A stretch of 64,000 bases of DNA from an uncultured Rhodoblastus sp. (GCF_903903185.1 NZ_CAIUXT010000226.1:24446-88445); one strand, 5' to 3'; shown: positions 29,661-39,277, counted from the first letter of the stretch. The notes: generated from the letters alone by a model not told the origin. Translations and numbers: made by a program.

Positions 29661-30713
29661 ATGTCTGCGGACCATAATGCTGCCAGCCTTCCCACACTCG
29701 ATCTCTCCAGGTTTGACGCCGGCGCCGACGAAAAGCGCGCGTTTGTCGAGGAGCTGCGGCGGGTCGCGCGCGAGGTCGGATTCTTCTATCTGACCGGCCA
29801 TGGCGTCGACCCGGAGCTGATCCGAAATGCGCTTGGCTTCTCCCGCCGCTTCTTCGACCTGCCGGAAGCCGACAAGCTGGCGATCGAGATGATCCATTCG
29901 CCGCGCTTTCGCGGCTACACGCGTCCCGGCCGAGAATTGACGCGCGGCGAGCCGGACTGGCGCGAACAGATCGATGTCGGCGCGGAGCGTCCCGCGCTTC
30001 CCGCCAAAGCGATCAAACAGCCCTGGCATCGCCTCCAAGGCCCCAATCAGTGGCCTGAGGCGCTTCCGGACCTGAAGCCGACGCTGCTTGCCTATCAGGA
30101 CGCGGTCACGGCTCTCGCAATTCGCGTGCTGAGGACCTTCGCCGTCGCGCTGGATCAGCCGGAAGACGTCTTTGAGCCGATCTATACGCCCTGGCCCAAC
30201 CAGCTCACCAAGGTCATCCGTTATCCCGGCCGGGGCGCCCGCGAGTCGAATCAGGGCGTAGGCGCGCACAAGGACGGCGGCTTCGTCACCATTCTTTTGC
30301 AGGACAAGGTCGCTGGATTGCAGGTCGAAGCCGAAAGCGGCTGGATCGACGCGCCGCCGCTGGCGGGAAGCTTTATCGTCAATATCGGCGAAATTCTGGA
30401 AATCGCCACCAGCGGCTTTCTGCGCGCCACTTTGCATCGCGTTGTTTCGCCGTCGGCGGGAAGCGACCGGCTTTCGATCGGCTTTTTCCTCGGCGCCCAT
30501 CTCGATGCGCGCGTCCCCCTGCTCAATCTGCCGCCGCATCTGGCCGCGCTTTCTCGCGGCGTGACCCAGGATCCGCTCAATCCCCTGTTCAGCGAAGTCG
30601 GCCGCAACGTTCTGAAAGGCCGTTTGCGTTCGCATCCCGACGTCGCGGTGCGCCATCACGCCGATCTTCTCGCTCTCACCAGACCCCAGCACGAACCGGC
30701 ATCCTTCTATTGA
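29661..30713 (+). CDS. Isopenicillin-N-synthase-like 2-oxoglutarate/Fe(II) oxygenase
   Basis: REVGFFYLTGHGVDPELIRNAL...GVGAHKDGGFVTILLQDKVAGLQVEAESGWIDAPPLAGSFIVNIGEILEIATSGFLRATLHRVVSP (HxD...H). Confidence 0.85.
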   Translation: MSADHNAASLPTLDLSRFDAGADEKRAFVEELRRVAREVGFFYLTGHGVDPELIRNALGFSRRFFDLPEADKLAIEMIHSPRFRGYTRPGRELTRGEPDWREQIDVGAERPALPAKAIKQPWHRLQGPNQWPEALPDLKPTLLAYQDAVTALAIRVLRTFAVALDQPEDVFEPIYTPWPNQLTKVIRYPGRGARESNQGVGAHKDGGFVTILLQDKVAGLQVEAESGWIDAPPLAGSFIVNIGEILEIATSGFLRATLHRVVSPSAGSDRLSIGFFLGAHLDARVPLLNLPPHLAALSRGVTQDPLNPLFSEVGRNVLKGRLRSHPDVAVRHHADLLALTRPQHEPASFY

Positions 30714-30949
30714 TCGAACAGACTGCAACCAGGGAGCGGTCATGACGCGCCTCGTTTCTCATGCGCGAGCTCGCCGCCCGCTTCGCGTCGCTCGGGGAAT
30801 GTCGCCGCCGACCGGCGGTCGCGCGCGCCCGCACGTCGTTGCAGGCGGAGGCGAAACGGCCCTTTCAAATCTTTGCATGGCTCGCCATTCGCGGGCCGCG
30901 ACCCGCAAGGAACCCGAGCATGTCCGTGACGCCTCCCTCCCTCGAGCCG

Positions 30950-31223
30950 ATCGGCGGCGAGGCGGCGGCTTTCGCCTTCATCGATCGCCTCAAGCTCTCC
31001 TGTATCATCTCGCCAATACCGGCGATGCGCCCAGCCTTGCGATCCATACGGGTTCAACCATCCATGCCAGCTCAATGCGAAGCAGCAGGCGGAGGCCGGC
31101 GTTACGTCGGGTCTTGTGCGCCTCTCCATCTGGCTCGAAGACCCCGACGACATCATTGCCGCCATCGCCCAGGCCCTCGAACAGAGCGATGCAGCGAACG
31201 CGGCGGGACAAGGCTCGGGCTGA
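30950..31223 (+). pseudogene. C-terminal remnant of O-acetylhomoserine sulfhydrylase (Cys/Met PLP enzyme), frameshifted
   Basis: Across three frames: AFAFIDRLKL / LYHLANTGDAPSLAIHTGSTIHA / QLNAKQQAEAGVTSGLVRLSIWLEDPDDIIAAIAQALEQ*. Matches the C-terminus of the intact enzyme at 51691..52986 ([63 protein letters not shown]). Confidence 0.8.
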
Positions 31224-31267
31224 TGGACGGGCATTCGGTAACGCGAACTGGACGAAAAGATGAAAGC

Positions 31268-32374
31268 ATGACGGGCTGCATCGTTTTTCACTACCATGTC
31301 CTGAGCGATCCGGGCGACATCGCCGCGCGCGCCGAGGCGCTGCTGCTTGAACAGACCGTGGAGCTCTCGCGCGCCGCGGCGTCGGACGATTGGGTGCGCG
31401 ACAATATCATCGGCGAGGTGCTGTCGATCGAACCGCGCGCGGGCGGAGGGTTTGCGGTGGCGATCGCGCAAGCCCTTCGCACGACGGCGCTCGATCCCGC
31501 CCAGTTTCTCAACGTCGCCTTTGGCAATTCGTCGTTGCAGCCCGACGTGAAGCTCGCCGGCGTCGAACCGCCCGACGAATTCTTCAAGACGTTTCGAGGA
31601 CCGCGTTTCGGCGCCGACGCCTTGCGCGAAAAACTCGGCGCCCATCGACGCGCTCTGACCGCCACCGCGCTGAAACCCATGGGCCTGCCGGCGGCAAAAC
31701 TCGCCGCCCTCGCCCATGCTTTCGCGGTCGCGGGCATCGACGTCATCAAGGACGATCACGGCCTCGCCGACCATGATTTCTGCTCCTTCGAACAGCGCGT
31801 CGAACTCTGTCAATGCGCTGTCGCCAAGGCCAATGCCGAAACCGGCGGCCGGACGATCTATGCGCCGAACCTGATCGGTTCGCCCGCGAGCGTCCACCGG
31901 CAATTCGCCTTCGCGCGCGAGGCCGGCGTCGGCGCCGTATTGTTGTCGCCGATGCTGGTCGGCCCGGGGCTGTTGCACGAACTCGCCGGCGCGGCGGCGC
32001 TGCCGATCATCGCCCATCCCGCGTTTGGCGGGTCCGAATGGATCGCCCCCGAAGTGCTGTTCGGCGACATCTTCAAATGGTTCGGGGCGGACGCGTCGAT
32101 CTTTCCGCATCTGGGCGGGCGTTTCAGCTACAGCCGGGAAACCTGCCTCTCGCTTGCGGCGCGACTCAATTCTTCCGCGCACGGCCTCAAGCCTGCGTTT
32201 CCTGTGCCGGCGGGCGGCATCAAGACGAGCCGCGTGCGCGAGGTGTTGTCATTCTATGGCGTCGACACCATACTGCTGGTCGGCGGCAGCCTGCTTGAAT
32301 CGGGCGAGGTGATCCAGCGGACCAGGGATTTCGTCGCCGAGGCGGCCCGCGTGTCGAAGGAGCTTGCGTCATGA
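31268..32374 (+). CDS. RuBisCO-like protein (form IV, RLP)
   Basis: ALTATALKPMGLPAAKLAALAHAFAVAGIDVIKDDHGLADHDFC...IFPHLGGRFSYSRETC...PVPAGGIKTSRVREVLSFYGVDTILLVGGSLLE; RuBisCO large-subunit-type barrel motifs. Confidence 0.88.
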   Translation: MTGCIVFHYHVLSDPGDIAARAEALLLEQTVELSRAAASDDWVRDNIIGEVLSIEPRAGGGFAVAIAQALRTTALDPAQFLNVAFGNSSLQPDVKLAGVEPPDEFFKTFRGPRFGADALREKLGAHRRALTATALKPMGLPAAKLAALAHAFAVAGIDVIKDDHGLADHDFCSFEQRVELCQCAVAKANAETGGRTIYAPNLIGSPASVHRQFAFAREAGVGAVLLSPMLVGPGLLHELAGAAALPIIAHPAFGGSEWIAPEVLFGDIFKWFGADASIFPHLGGRFSYSRETCLSLAARLNSSAHGLKPAFPVPAGGIKTSRVREVLSFYGVDTILLVGGSLLESGEVIQRTRDFVAEAARVSKELAS

Positions 32375-32817
32375 CGGGGGTTGTTCGCCATACCGGGCTT
32401 TACGAATGGGAGGGCGTGCGGCGGCTCGACTACAAGTCGGAGGCCGGAACGCATTTCAAGCAGGTGACGCGGCAGGTCCTCTCCGAAGGTTCGCCCGATC
32501 TCTTCGCCGAATTGCGTTATTTCGAGGTCGCGCCGGGCGGCCATTCGACGCTCGAACGGCACGACCACGTCCATCTCGTGCTGATCGGCCGCGGCGGCGG
32601 CCATTGCCTGGTCGGCGACGTCGTGTCCGCCGTCAACCCGCTCGACGCTGTCATCGTTCCGCCGCTGACCTGGCATCAGTTCCGCGCCACGGGGACCGAG
32701 CCGCTCGGCTTCTTCTGCGTCGTCGCGCGCGAGCGCGACCGGCCGCAACTGCCGGGCGCGCGGGACATCGAGGCGCTGTCGGCCGATCCGGCGGTCAAGG
32801 CGTTCATTCGCGTCTGA
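32371..32817 (+). CDS. Cupin-domain protein, candidate methylsulfurylase-type partner of the RLP
   Basis: RYFEVAPGGHSTLERHDHVHLVLIGRGGGHCLVGD...VIVPPLTWHQFRA; ATGA overlap with the RLP gene. Confidence 0.8.
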   Translation: MTGVVRHTGLYEWEGVRRLDYKSEAGTHFKQVTRQVLSEGSPDLFAELRYFEVAPGGHSTLERHDHVHLVLIGRGGGHCLVGDVVSAVNPLDAVIVPPLTWHQFRATGTEPLGFFCVVARERDRPQLPGARDIEALSADPAVKAFIRV

Positions 32818-32958
32818 GCGAGGATTTGAAAGTCGGTCACGAAATATCAGGCCGGGCGGCGAACCTCGCCTCAAGCTCGGCGACCATAGCCCCCCGTCTC
32901 GGCGACGGAGATCGCTGCGCGGGAATTTTTCTGCGTTGCGTCAGGTACTGGAGGAGTT

Positions 32959-33837
32959 TCAGGCGCGGGCAATCGGCAGAGACTCCGCCGGATCGGGCTT
33001 CAGATGCGGGTGCAGCGTGCGGATTTGCGCTCGATGCAGTATACGCCGCTGGCTGTCGTCGAACGCCTCGCGCTTGTGCAGGACCAGCAGGTTGTCCCAG
33101 ATCACAACGTCCCCGGGCCGCCACACATGGGTGAGGACATTGTTTTCGGCGGAGGCCAGGTCCCAGATCCTGTCGAGCAGAGCCTCGCCCTTTTCCGCGC
33201 CGAGGCCTATGACTTGCGCGCCCCTGCGCCGGCCGACCAGCAAAATCTCTTCGCCCCAACTCGGGTGACGCGCCAGCAGGGGATGGGTTTGCGCGCTCCG
33301 TTTTTCGGGCGCCGCGTAACGCGGCGTGCCGGCGCTGGTGTAAAGGTCGTCATGTGTGAGGCTCAAACCTTGCAAAGCCTCGCGCTCGTCCGGCGACAGC
33401 GAAGCGAGAGCGCCGCGCAGATTGGCGAAAAATGTGCGACCGGCGCCGTCCGGCGTCTCCCAGGCGTGGAGAATGCAGCCGACGGGGGGATTTTCGACAT
33501 AGGTCATGTCGGAATGCCAAGCCAGTTCGCCCGCTCCGAGCCCGCCAATGGGCGCCCCGTCTTCGATCACGTTGGAGACGACCGCTATCTCGGGAAACCC
33601 TTCGGCATGGCTGCGCGCCTTGTCGAGTTTTGGCGCGGGGTCGAGCGCGCCGAATCTTCTGGCGAAACGCAGCAGCCGCTCGTCGCCGATGGCCTGGTCG
33701 CGAATGACCAGAACCAGCTTTTCGCGCCAGAGCGCGACGATTTCCGCAAACAGCGCGTCGGTCAGGCCATTTTCGATATCGAGGCCATGCAGTTCGGCGC
33801 CGAATTTCTGAGTCAACTCGCTATGCCGGAGCGCCAC
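32959..33837 (-). CDS. TauD/TfdA family 2OG-Fe(II) dioxygenase
   Basis: TQKFGAELHGLDIENGLTDALFAEIV...LAWHSDMTYVENPPVGCILHA...THVWRPGDVVIWDNLLVLHKREAFDD. A GTG start at 33837 is preferred because the longer ORF runs through the AT-rich promoter. Confidence 0.88.
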   Translation of the reverse strand: MALRHSELTQKFGAELHGLDIENGLTDALFAEIVALWREKLVLVIRDQAIGDERLLRFARRFGALDPAPKLDKARSHAEGFPEIAVVSNVIEDGAPIGGLGAGELAWHSDMTYVENPPVGCILHAWETPDGAGRTFFANLRGALASLSPDEREALQGLSLTHDDLYTSAGTPRYAAPEKRSAQTHPLLARHPSWGEEILLVGRRRGAQVIGLGAEKGEALLDRIWDLASAENNVLTHVWRPGDVVIWDNLLVLHKREAFDDSQRRILHRAQIRTLHPHLKPDPAESLPIARA

Positions 33838-33871
33838 GGCCCATCTCCATCGGTAGCAAAATATATTTTCT

Positions 33872-33890
33872 ATAGATTTTATATATCTAT
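33872..33890. promoter_or_regulatory. Candidate operator ATAGAT-N7-ATCTAT between divergent tauD-like and ssuA-like genes
   Basis: Perfect inverted repeat in a 74 bp AT-rich intergenic region; ATAGAT recurs in other intergenic regions of the island. Confidence 0.4.
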
Positions 33891-33911
33891 CGGCTAAAAT
33901 CAATCGAGCCT

Positions 33912-34925
33912 GTGTCATCTCGCGCCGCAGGCCATCCGGAGGCGCTTTTGACCCGTCGTCTTTTTCTAGTCTCCGTCGCCGGCGCCATGGCTGTCGCGTC
34001 CGGCGGCGGCGCGTTCGCCGTCACTCCCGTCACTCCCGTCACTCCCGCCGCGCCCGTCAAGCAGATTCGCGTCGGCTATCAGAAGACCAGCGCCCTTCTC
34101 GTCACCAAGGCGCTCGGCTTGCTCGAAAAGCGTTTCGCCAGCGAGGGCGTCGCCGTGAGCTGGCACGATTTCCAGGCCGGCCCCCCGCTGCTGGAGGCGC
34201 TGAACGCCGGCGCGATCGATTACGGCTACACCGGAGACTCGCCGCCAATTTTCGCACAGGCGGCGCGCGCGAAACTGCTCTATGTCGCGGCCATCCCGGC
34301 GCGTGGAGAAGGTCAGGGGATTGTGGTCCAGGCCAATTCGCCCATCAGGACCGTCGCCGATCTCAAGGGCAGGAAGGTCGGCGTCGCCAAGGGTTCGAGC
34401 GGCCATAATCTGCTGATCGCTTCGCTGGAAAGCGCGCATGTCGAATGGGACGAGATCAGCGCGATCTATCTGTCGCCCGCCGACGCCTCCGCCGCGCTGG
34501 CCAACGGCGCCATCGACGCCTGGTCGATCTGGGACCCGTTCTACGCCATCGCGGAGATCGGCATCAAGGCGAGGTCGCTGCCCGTCGACCGGAACGCGAC
34601 CCGGCAGAACAGTTTTTTCCTCGCCAATCGCGATTTCACCGCCAAATATCCTGAAACGGTCGCCGCCATCAACGCCGAAGTATCGAAGGCCACCGATTGG
34701 GCTGCGGCGCATCGCGACGAGACCGCCAAACTTTTCGCCGAGGCCAGCGGCGTCGATTTCGTGGCGCAGAAACGTTCGGTCGATCGCGCCGAATACACCT
34801 TCTCGCCGCTGACGCCGGCGGTGCTCGACCTTCAGCAGCAGGTGGCCGACCGCTATTTCAAGCTCAAGCTTATTCCCAACCGGATCGATGTGCGCGAGAT
34901 CGTCTGGGAAAAGGCGCGCGCATGA
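33912..34925 (+). CDS. ssuA: Aliphatic sulfonate ABC transporter, substrate-binding protein (SsuA-like)
   Basis: IRVGYQKTSALLVTKALGLLEKRFASEGVAVSWHDFQAGPPLLEALNAGAIDYGYTGDSPPIFAQAA; signal peptide; followed by permease and ATPase. Confidence 0.88.
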   Translation: MSSRAAGHPEALLTRRLFLVSVAGAMAVASGGGAFAVTPVTPVTPAAPVKQIRVGYQKTSALLVTKALGLLEKRFASEGVAVSWHDFQAGPPLLEALNAGAIDYGYTGDSPPIFAQAARAKLLYVAAIPARGEGQGIVVQANSPIRTVADLKGRKVGVAKGSSGHNLLIASLESAHVEWDEISAIYLSPADASAALANGAIDAWSIWDPFYAIAEIGIKARSLPVDRNATRQNSFFLANRDFTAKYPETVAAINAEVSKATDWAAAHRDETAKLFAEASGVDFVAQKRSVDRAEYTFSPLTPAVLDLQQQVADRYFKLKLIPNRIDVREIVWEKARA

Positions 34926-35791
34926 GCGACGCCGCCGGCATCGCTTCGCCTGACGCCGCGACGGCGCCGGCGCAACCGGAGGCGCGGGAGCTTTCGCCCA
35001 CGCGCCCCTTCGGGTTTCGCAACGCGATTGCGCGCGCGCCTCTCGGCTGGCTCGCGCCCGCCGTGGCGCTGGTCGTCTGGCAGGCCAGCTCCGCCTTCGG
35101 CGCGCTCGGCGACGACGTCATGCCTTCGCCTCTGGCCGTGCTGCAAGCGGGCGTGCGGCTGACGCTGTCGGGCGCGCTTTTCGTTCATGGCGCGGTCAGC
35201 GGCGCCCGCGCGCTGGCGGGGCTGCTTGTTGGGGGGCTGCTGGGCATTGGCTTCGGCCTCGCCAACGGCCTGTCGCGCACGAGCGAGGAACTGAGCAACT
35301 CCACCTTGCAGATGATCCGCAATGTGCCGCATCTGGCCCTCATTCCGCTGGTCATCCTTTGGTTCGGCATCGGCGAGTCCGCAAAATTGTTCCTGGTCGC
35401 GCTGGGCGTATTTTTTCCCATCTACATCAACACGCTGCATGGGGTTAAAACCGTCGATCCGCAGCTGCTGGAAATGGGCCGCACCTATGGGCTCGACAAC
35501 AAGGCGCTGTTTCGCGAAGTGATTTTCCCCGCCGCGCTGCCGTCGATCTTCGTCGGACTTAGGTTTGCGCTGGGCGTGATGTGGCTGACCCTCATCGTCG
35601 CCGAAACCATTTCGGCGCAGTCGGGCATTGGCTACATGGCCATGCAGGCGCGCGAATTCATGCAGCTCGACGTGGTCGTGCTGGCCATTCTGATTTATGC
35701 GCTGCTCGGCAAGCTGGCCGATGTCGTCACCCGCGCGCTGGAGCGCCGCATGCTGCGCTGGCATCCTGCCTTTCAGGCGGCGGCGCCATGA
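34922..35791 (+). CDS. ssuC: Sulfonate ABC transporter permease (SsuC-like)
   Basis: ...NSTLQMIRNVPHLALIPLVILWFGIGESAKLFLVALGVFFPIYINTLHGVKTVDPQLLEMGRTYGLDN (EAA-type loop). Confidence 0.9.
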   Translation: MSDAAGIASPDAATAPAQPEARELSPTRPFGFRNAIARAPLGWLAPAVALVVWQASSAFGALGDDVMPSPLAVLQAGVRLTLSGALFVHGAVSGARALAGLLVGGLLGIGFGLANGLSRTSEELSNSTLQMIRNVPHLALIPLVILWFGIGESAKLFLVALGVFFPIYINTLHGVKTVDPQLLEMGRTYGLDNKALFREVIFPAALPSIFVGLRFALGVMWLTLIVAETISAQSGIGYMAMQAREFMQLDVVVLAILIYALLGKLADVVTRALERRMLRWHPAFQAAAP

Positions 35792-36570
35792 GCGCGGCGG
35801 TCTTCGCCGGGCAGGCCGCCGTTCCGCGTCAACCGTCCTTGGGCGCGGGGATGGCGCTGCGCGGGCTGGCGAAAAGATTCGGCGTCAAAACCGTGCTCAG
35901 GGACGTCGATCTCGACATCGACGCTGGCGAGTTCGTGGTCATTGTCGGACGCAGCGGATGCGGCAAGACCACCTTGCTGCGGCTGATCGCCGGGCTCGAC
36001 GCGGCGGATGCAGGCGAGTTGCGCATCGACGGCGAAAGGGCGACCGATTGCGTGCGGGTGATGTTTCAGGAGCACCGCCTCCTGCCCTGGGCGAGCGTGG
36101 CCGCCAATGTGCGCATCGGCTTCGGTCCCGCGCGCAACAGCGCCGAGGCGCAGGCCAGGGCGCGCGCCGCGCTCGGCGAGGTCGGCATTGGCGAGCGCGC
36201 GGACGACTGGCCCTCGGTCCTTTCCGGCGGCCAGAAGCAGCGCGCGGCGTTGGCGCGGGCGCTGGTTTCCAACCCGCGCGTTCTGGCGTTGGACGAACCG
36301 CTTGGCGCGCTGGACGCGCTGACGCGGATCGAGATGCAGAACCTGCTGGAATCGGTTTGGCTCAAGGAGCGTTTCACCGCCATTCTCGTCACCCATGACG
36401 TCGCCGAAGCGGTGCGCCTCGGCGATCGCATCGTGCTTTTGGAGGGCGGCGAGATCGCGCAGATCATCCCGGTCGATCTTCCCCGGCCGCGCCGACGCGG
36501 CGATCCCGCCTTCGCGCGGATCGAAGACATTCTTCTCGGCCGTCTGCTCGGCGCGACGGCTGCCTCCTGA
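35788..36570 (+). CDS. ssuB: Sulfonate ABC transporter ATP-binding protein (SsuB-like)
   Basis: Walker A GRSGCGKTTLLRLIAG; signature LSGGQKQRAALARALVSNPRVLALDEPLGALDALTR; ATGA overlap with ssuC. Confidence 0.92.
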   Translation: MSAAVFAGQAAVPRQPSLGAGMALRGLAKRFGVKTVLRDVDLDIDAGEFVVIVGRSGCGKTTLLRLIAGLDAADAGELRIDGERATDCVRVMFQEHRLLPWASVAANVRIGFGPARNSAEAQARARAALGEVGIGERADDWPSVLSGGQKQRAALARALVSNPRVLALDEPLGALDALTRIEMQNLLESVWLKERFTAILVTHDVAEAVRLGDRIVLLEGGEIAQIIPVDLPRPRRRGDPAFARIEDILLGRLLGATAAS

Positions 36571-36593
36571 CCCAGATTTCGACGGAGCGCCCT

Positions 36594-37547
36594 ATGAGCT
36601 TCTATCGCGATTATTTCGACAAGCTGGCGATCAAGGCCTGGAGCGAGCTCGATTTCAAGCCTTTCGAGACCCTGAAACTCACGCCGCTGACGCCAACCAT
36701 CGGCGCCGAGATCGAAGGCGTCGATCTGACCGCCGACCTGCCGGAACAGCAACTGGCGGAGATTCGCCGCGCCCTGGCCGAAAGGCTCGTGCTGGTTTTC
36801 CGCGACCAGAACATCTCGCTGGACGACCAGAAGCGCTTTGCCCGCAATTTCGGCCGGTTGCATCGCCACGAACTGGCGCAGGACAAGACCTTCGCGGGTC
36901 GCGCCAACGATCCCGAACTGCTCGCCTGGAAGACCGGACCGGACTCGCGTTTCACCGCCGGCGACGCCTGGCATGCCGACGTAACCTGCGACGAGGCGCC
37001 CATCGCCGCCTCCTTCCTGCATGTGACCAAAACACCGCCCTATGGCGCCGGCGACACCGCTTTCGCCAATTGCTATCTGGCCTATGAGTCCCTGTCCGAG
37101 CCGATCAAGCGCCTGCTCGACGGGCTGACTGCGATCCACGACGGCGCCTTCGGCTGGCAGCAGGGCTATGGCGCCCAACCCAAGCCGGGCCAGGTCTTCC
37201 CTAAAAGCCGGCATCCGGTGGTGGTGACACACCCGGTCACCGGCCGGAAAGTCCTCTTCATCAACGAGGCCTTCAGCAGCCAGATCGTGGAGCTGGCGCG
37301 GCCGGAAAGCGACGCCCTGCTCGGCTTCCTGGCTCGCCATATCGAACGCAATCTCGCGTTCCAGGCGCGCGTGCACTGGACTGAAAACGCGCTGGTCGTT
37401 TGGGACAATTGGGGCGCCCAGCATCATGCGGTATGGGATTATTATCCGCTCGAACGCTGGGGCAACCGGATCTCCGCGGTCAGCGGCGAGAGGCCGTACT
37501 CGCCTTCGCTGCCGCTCACCGCGACCAGCGCCAGCGCGGCCGAATGA
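36594..37547 (+). CDS. TauD/TfdA family dioxygenase (alkylsulfonate/taurine type)
   Basis: LTPLTPTIGAEIEGVDLTADL...FTAGDAWHADVTCDEAPIAASFLH...LVVWDNWGAQHHAVWDYYP. Confidence 0.9.
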   Translation: MSFYRDYFDKLAIKAWSELDFKPFETLKLTPLTPTIGAEIEGVDLTADLPEQQLAEIRRALAERLVLVFRDQNISLDDQKRFARNFGRLHRHELAQDKTFAGRANDPELLAWKTGPDSRFTAGDAWHADVTCDEAPIAASFLHVTKTPPYGAGDTAFANCYLAYESLSEPIKRLLDGLTAIHDGAFGWQQGYGAQPKPGQVFPKSRHPVVVTHPVTGRKVLFINEAFSSQIVELARPESDALLGFLARHIERNLAFQARVHWTENALVVWDNWGAQHHAVWDYYPLERWGNRISAVSGERPYSPSLPLTATSASAAE

Positions 37548-37639
37548 CGGACTGCCGTTTCGCAGCGGCCAGCCAATTCCTCGCCTCCATCGTCGGCCGA
37601 GGATCGGGCGACCGCGCATTCTTCAGAAGGCGCGCTCCC

Positions 37640-38248
37640 TCACTTCAGGGGCGCGAGATTGGCATTGGCGGGCGGCGGAGGCCTGGTATCGTCGGGATAC
37701 CAATATTTGACGTGACACGACTCGCAGGCCGTGTCGAGCGCGCCGCCGGCCTTGAACAGACGCGCGACGTCGCGCGTGTCCGCGGCGGCCAATGCTTCCT
37801 TGGCGGCGCGTTGCAAGGCGCGGGCGCGCGCGACGAAATCGCGGCGGTCGCCGGCGATTTTCTTGGAGATCTCGTCGGGACGCAGAATGCCCTTCACTTG
37901 CGCGTCTTCGAGCTTTCCGCCGGTCGAAGCGACGCGTCGGCCCGGCGCCACGAGAAGATTGGGCGCCTCTACGAGCGTGACGGCGTAACGCTGAACGGCT
38001 TTCCAGTCTTCATCGGTGCGCGGCTCGTTGGTTTGCGTGCCCGACGCCGTCGTCGTACTGGAAACCGACGCCCATAGCGCGTCCGCCGACGGATCGACCA
38101 AATTCTGCATGATCTGCTGAATGGTGGCGACGGCCTCGAGTCCTTCGCCTGCGCTGCGCTGGACTGCCGGTTTGTTCGCGGCCGCGACGGCCCCGGCCAG
38201 CAGCATGGCCAGGGCCGCCGCCGAAATTGCTGTTCGCATCGCCCGCAT
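37640..38248 (-). CDS. Periplasmic c-type cytochrome
   Basis: Signal peptide MRAMRTAISAAALAMLLAGAVAAA and a single CESCHVKYWYP heme-binding motif near the C-terminus. Confidence 0.75.
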   Translation of the reverse strand: MRAMRTAISAAALAMLLAGAVAAANKPAVQRSAGEGLEAVATIQQIMQNLVDPSADALWASVSSTTTASGTQTNEPRTDEDWKAVQRYAVTLVEAPNLLVAPGRRVASTGGKLEDAQVKGILRPDEISKKIAGDRRDFVARARALQRAAKEALAAADTRDVARLFKAGGALDTACESCHVKYWYPDDTRPPPPANANLAPLK

Positions 38249-38263
38249 CCCACCCTCTTGAGT

Positions 38264-38737
38264 TCAAATGAAGCCGATGCCCCGGCCGGATATCCCGACC
38301 CCGAACCAGAGCAGCAGCGAGACCACCGCCGCCAACTTGCCGGCGACCGGCCTTTCCACCGCGTGTCGGCTCGCCACCCTGAAGAGGCTCGCCTGGAACA
38401 GGACGGCGGCGATCAGCAACACCATCTTGAGCTGAAAGAATTCGTTGGAAGAATAGCGGACGGGTCCCGCCAGAAAGATCAGCGTTCCGCTCAGGACGGC
38501 GGCGGCGAGGCCGATGCCGAGCAGTTTGTTGCCGGCGCCGACGATCCGGGCGGGCGTCTCCTTGACGAGCGCCACCCCGAGCAGCCGCAGATCGACGAGC
38601 GTCACCGCCGCGAGCAGCAGCAAGAAGCCGAGGATGTGGACGAGCTGAAACGAAGCGCCCACGAGATGGTTCGATTTGCGCAAGAAAATGCCGAACTCGG
38701 TGTCTTGCACCCATTGCAGCACGGTGAGAATGGTCAT
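38264..38737 (-). CDS. Integral membrane protein (DUF6644-like), paralog 1
   Basis: Multiple hydrophobic segments; FQLVHILGFLLLLAAVTLVDLRLLGVALV motif shared with the adjacent gene. Confidence 0.65.
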   Translation of the reverse strand: MTILTVLQWVQDTEFGIFLRKSNHLVGASFQLVHILGFLLLLAAVTLVDLRLLGVALVKETPARIVGAGNKLLGIGLAAAVLSGTLIFLAGPVRYSSNEFFQLKMVLLIAAVLFQASLFRVASRHAVERPVAGKLAAVVSLLLWFGVGISGRGIGFI

Positions 38738-38782
38738 GACGGTCTCCGTCCGCGTGGCTGGCCTCTGCCCAAACTCAAAACC

Positions 38783-39277
38783 CTAGCCGAGATAGGGAAT
38801 GAGGCGGCCCGACACCACGACCGCCGACCAGAGCGCGAGCGAAGTCCAGCCCGCGATTCGGACCTTGAGCGGAGGAATCGAGCGATTCGCCCATTCGGCG
38901 GCGTGAGGCGCCAGACCGAGCTCGAACCAGAGAAAATTGATGCCGGCGAGAAGGATGAAAAACAATTTCACCGCAAAGACCGGGCCGGCGAGCAGCTTGA
39001 TGGACAGAGCCGAGAACAATAGTGATCCGGTGACGAAAGTGACGACGAAACCCGCGAAAATAAAGGGACGCAGCTGGCTCAGGACCTGCTGAACGGGCGC
39101 GTCCCGCAGCCACACGCCCGCCAGGCGAAGGTCCACCAGCGCCAGCAGGCCGACGGAAAAAGCCAGACCCAACAGATGGGTTCCCTCCACCAGCGGGAAA
39201 ACGTATTGCGACTCGCGCAGGGCGGTTCCGAATGGCGAATCGTAGAGCCATTGCGCGAAATCATAGAAACCGGACAT
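38783..39277 (-). CDS. Integral membrane protein (DUF6644-like), paralog 2
   Basis: MSGFYDFAQWLYDSPFGTALRESQYVFPLVEGTHLLGLAFSVGLLALVDLRLAGVWL; same architecture as the previous gene. Confidence 0.65.
   Translation of the reverse strand: MSGFYDFAQWLYDSPFGTALRESQYVFPLVEGTHLLGLAFSVGLLALVDLRLAGVWLRDAPVQQVLSQLRPFIFAGFVVTFVTGSLLFSALSIKLLAGPVFAVKLFFILLAGINFLWFELGLAPHAAEWANRSIPPLKVRIAGWTSLALWSAVVVSGRLIPYLG

Noticed and set aside
30722-30949. Sequence upstream of the sulfhydrylase relic as additional pseudogene
   Set aside because: None of the three frames gave residues alignable to the intact enzyme, so the relic was limited to the recognisable part.
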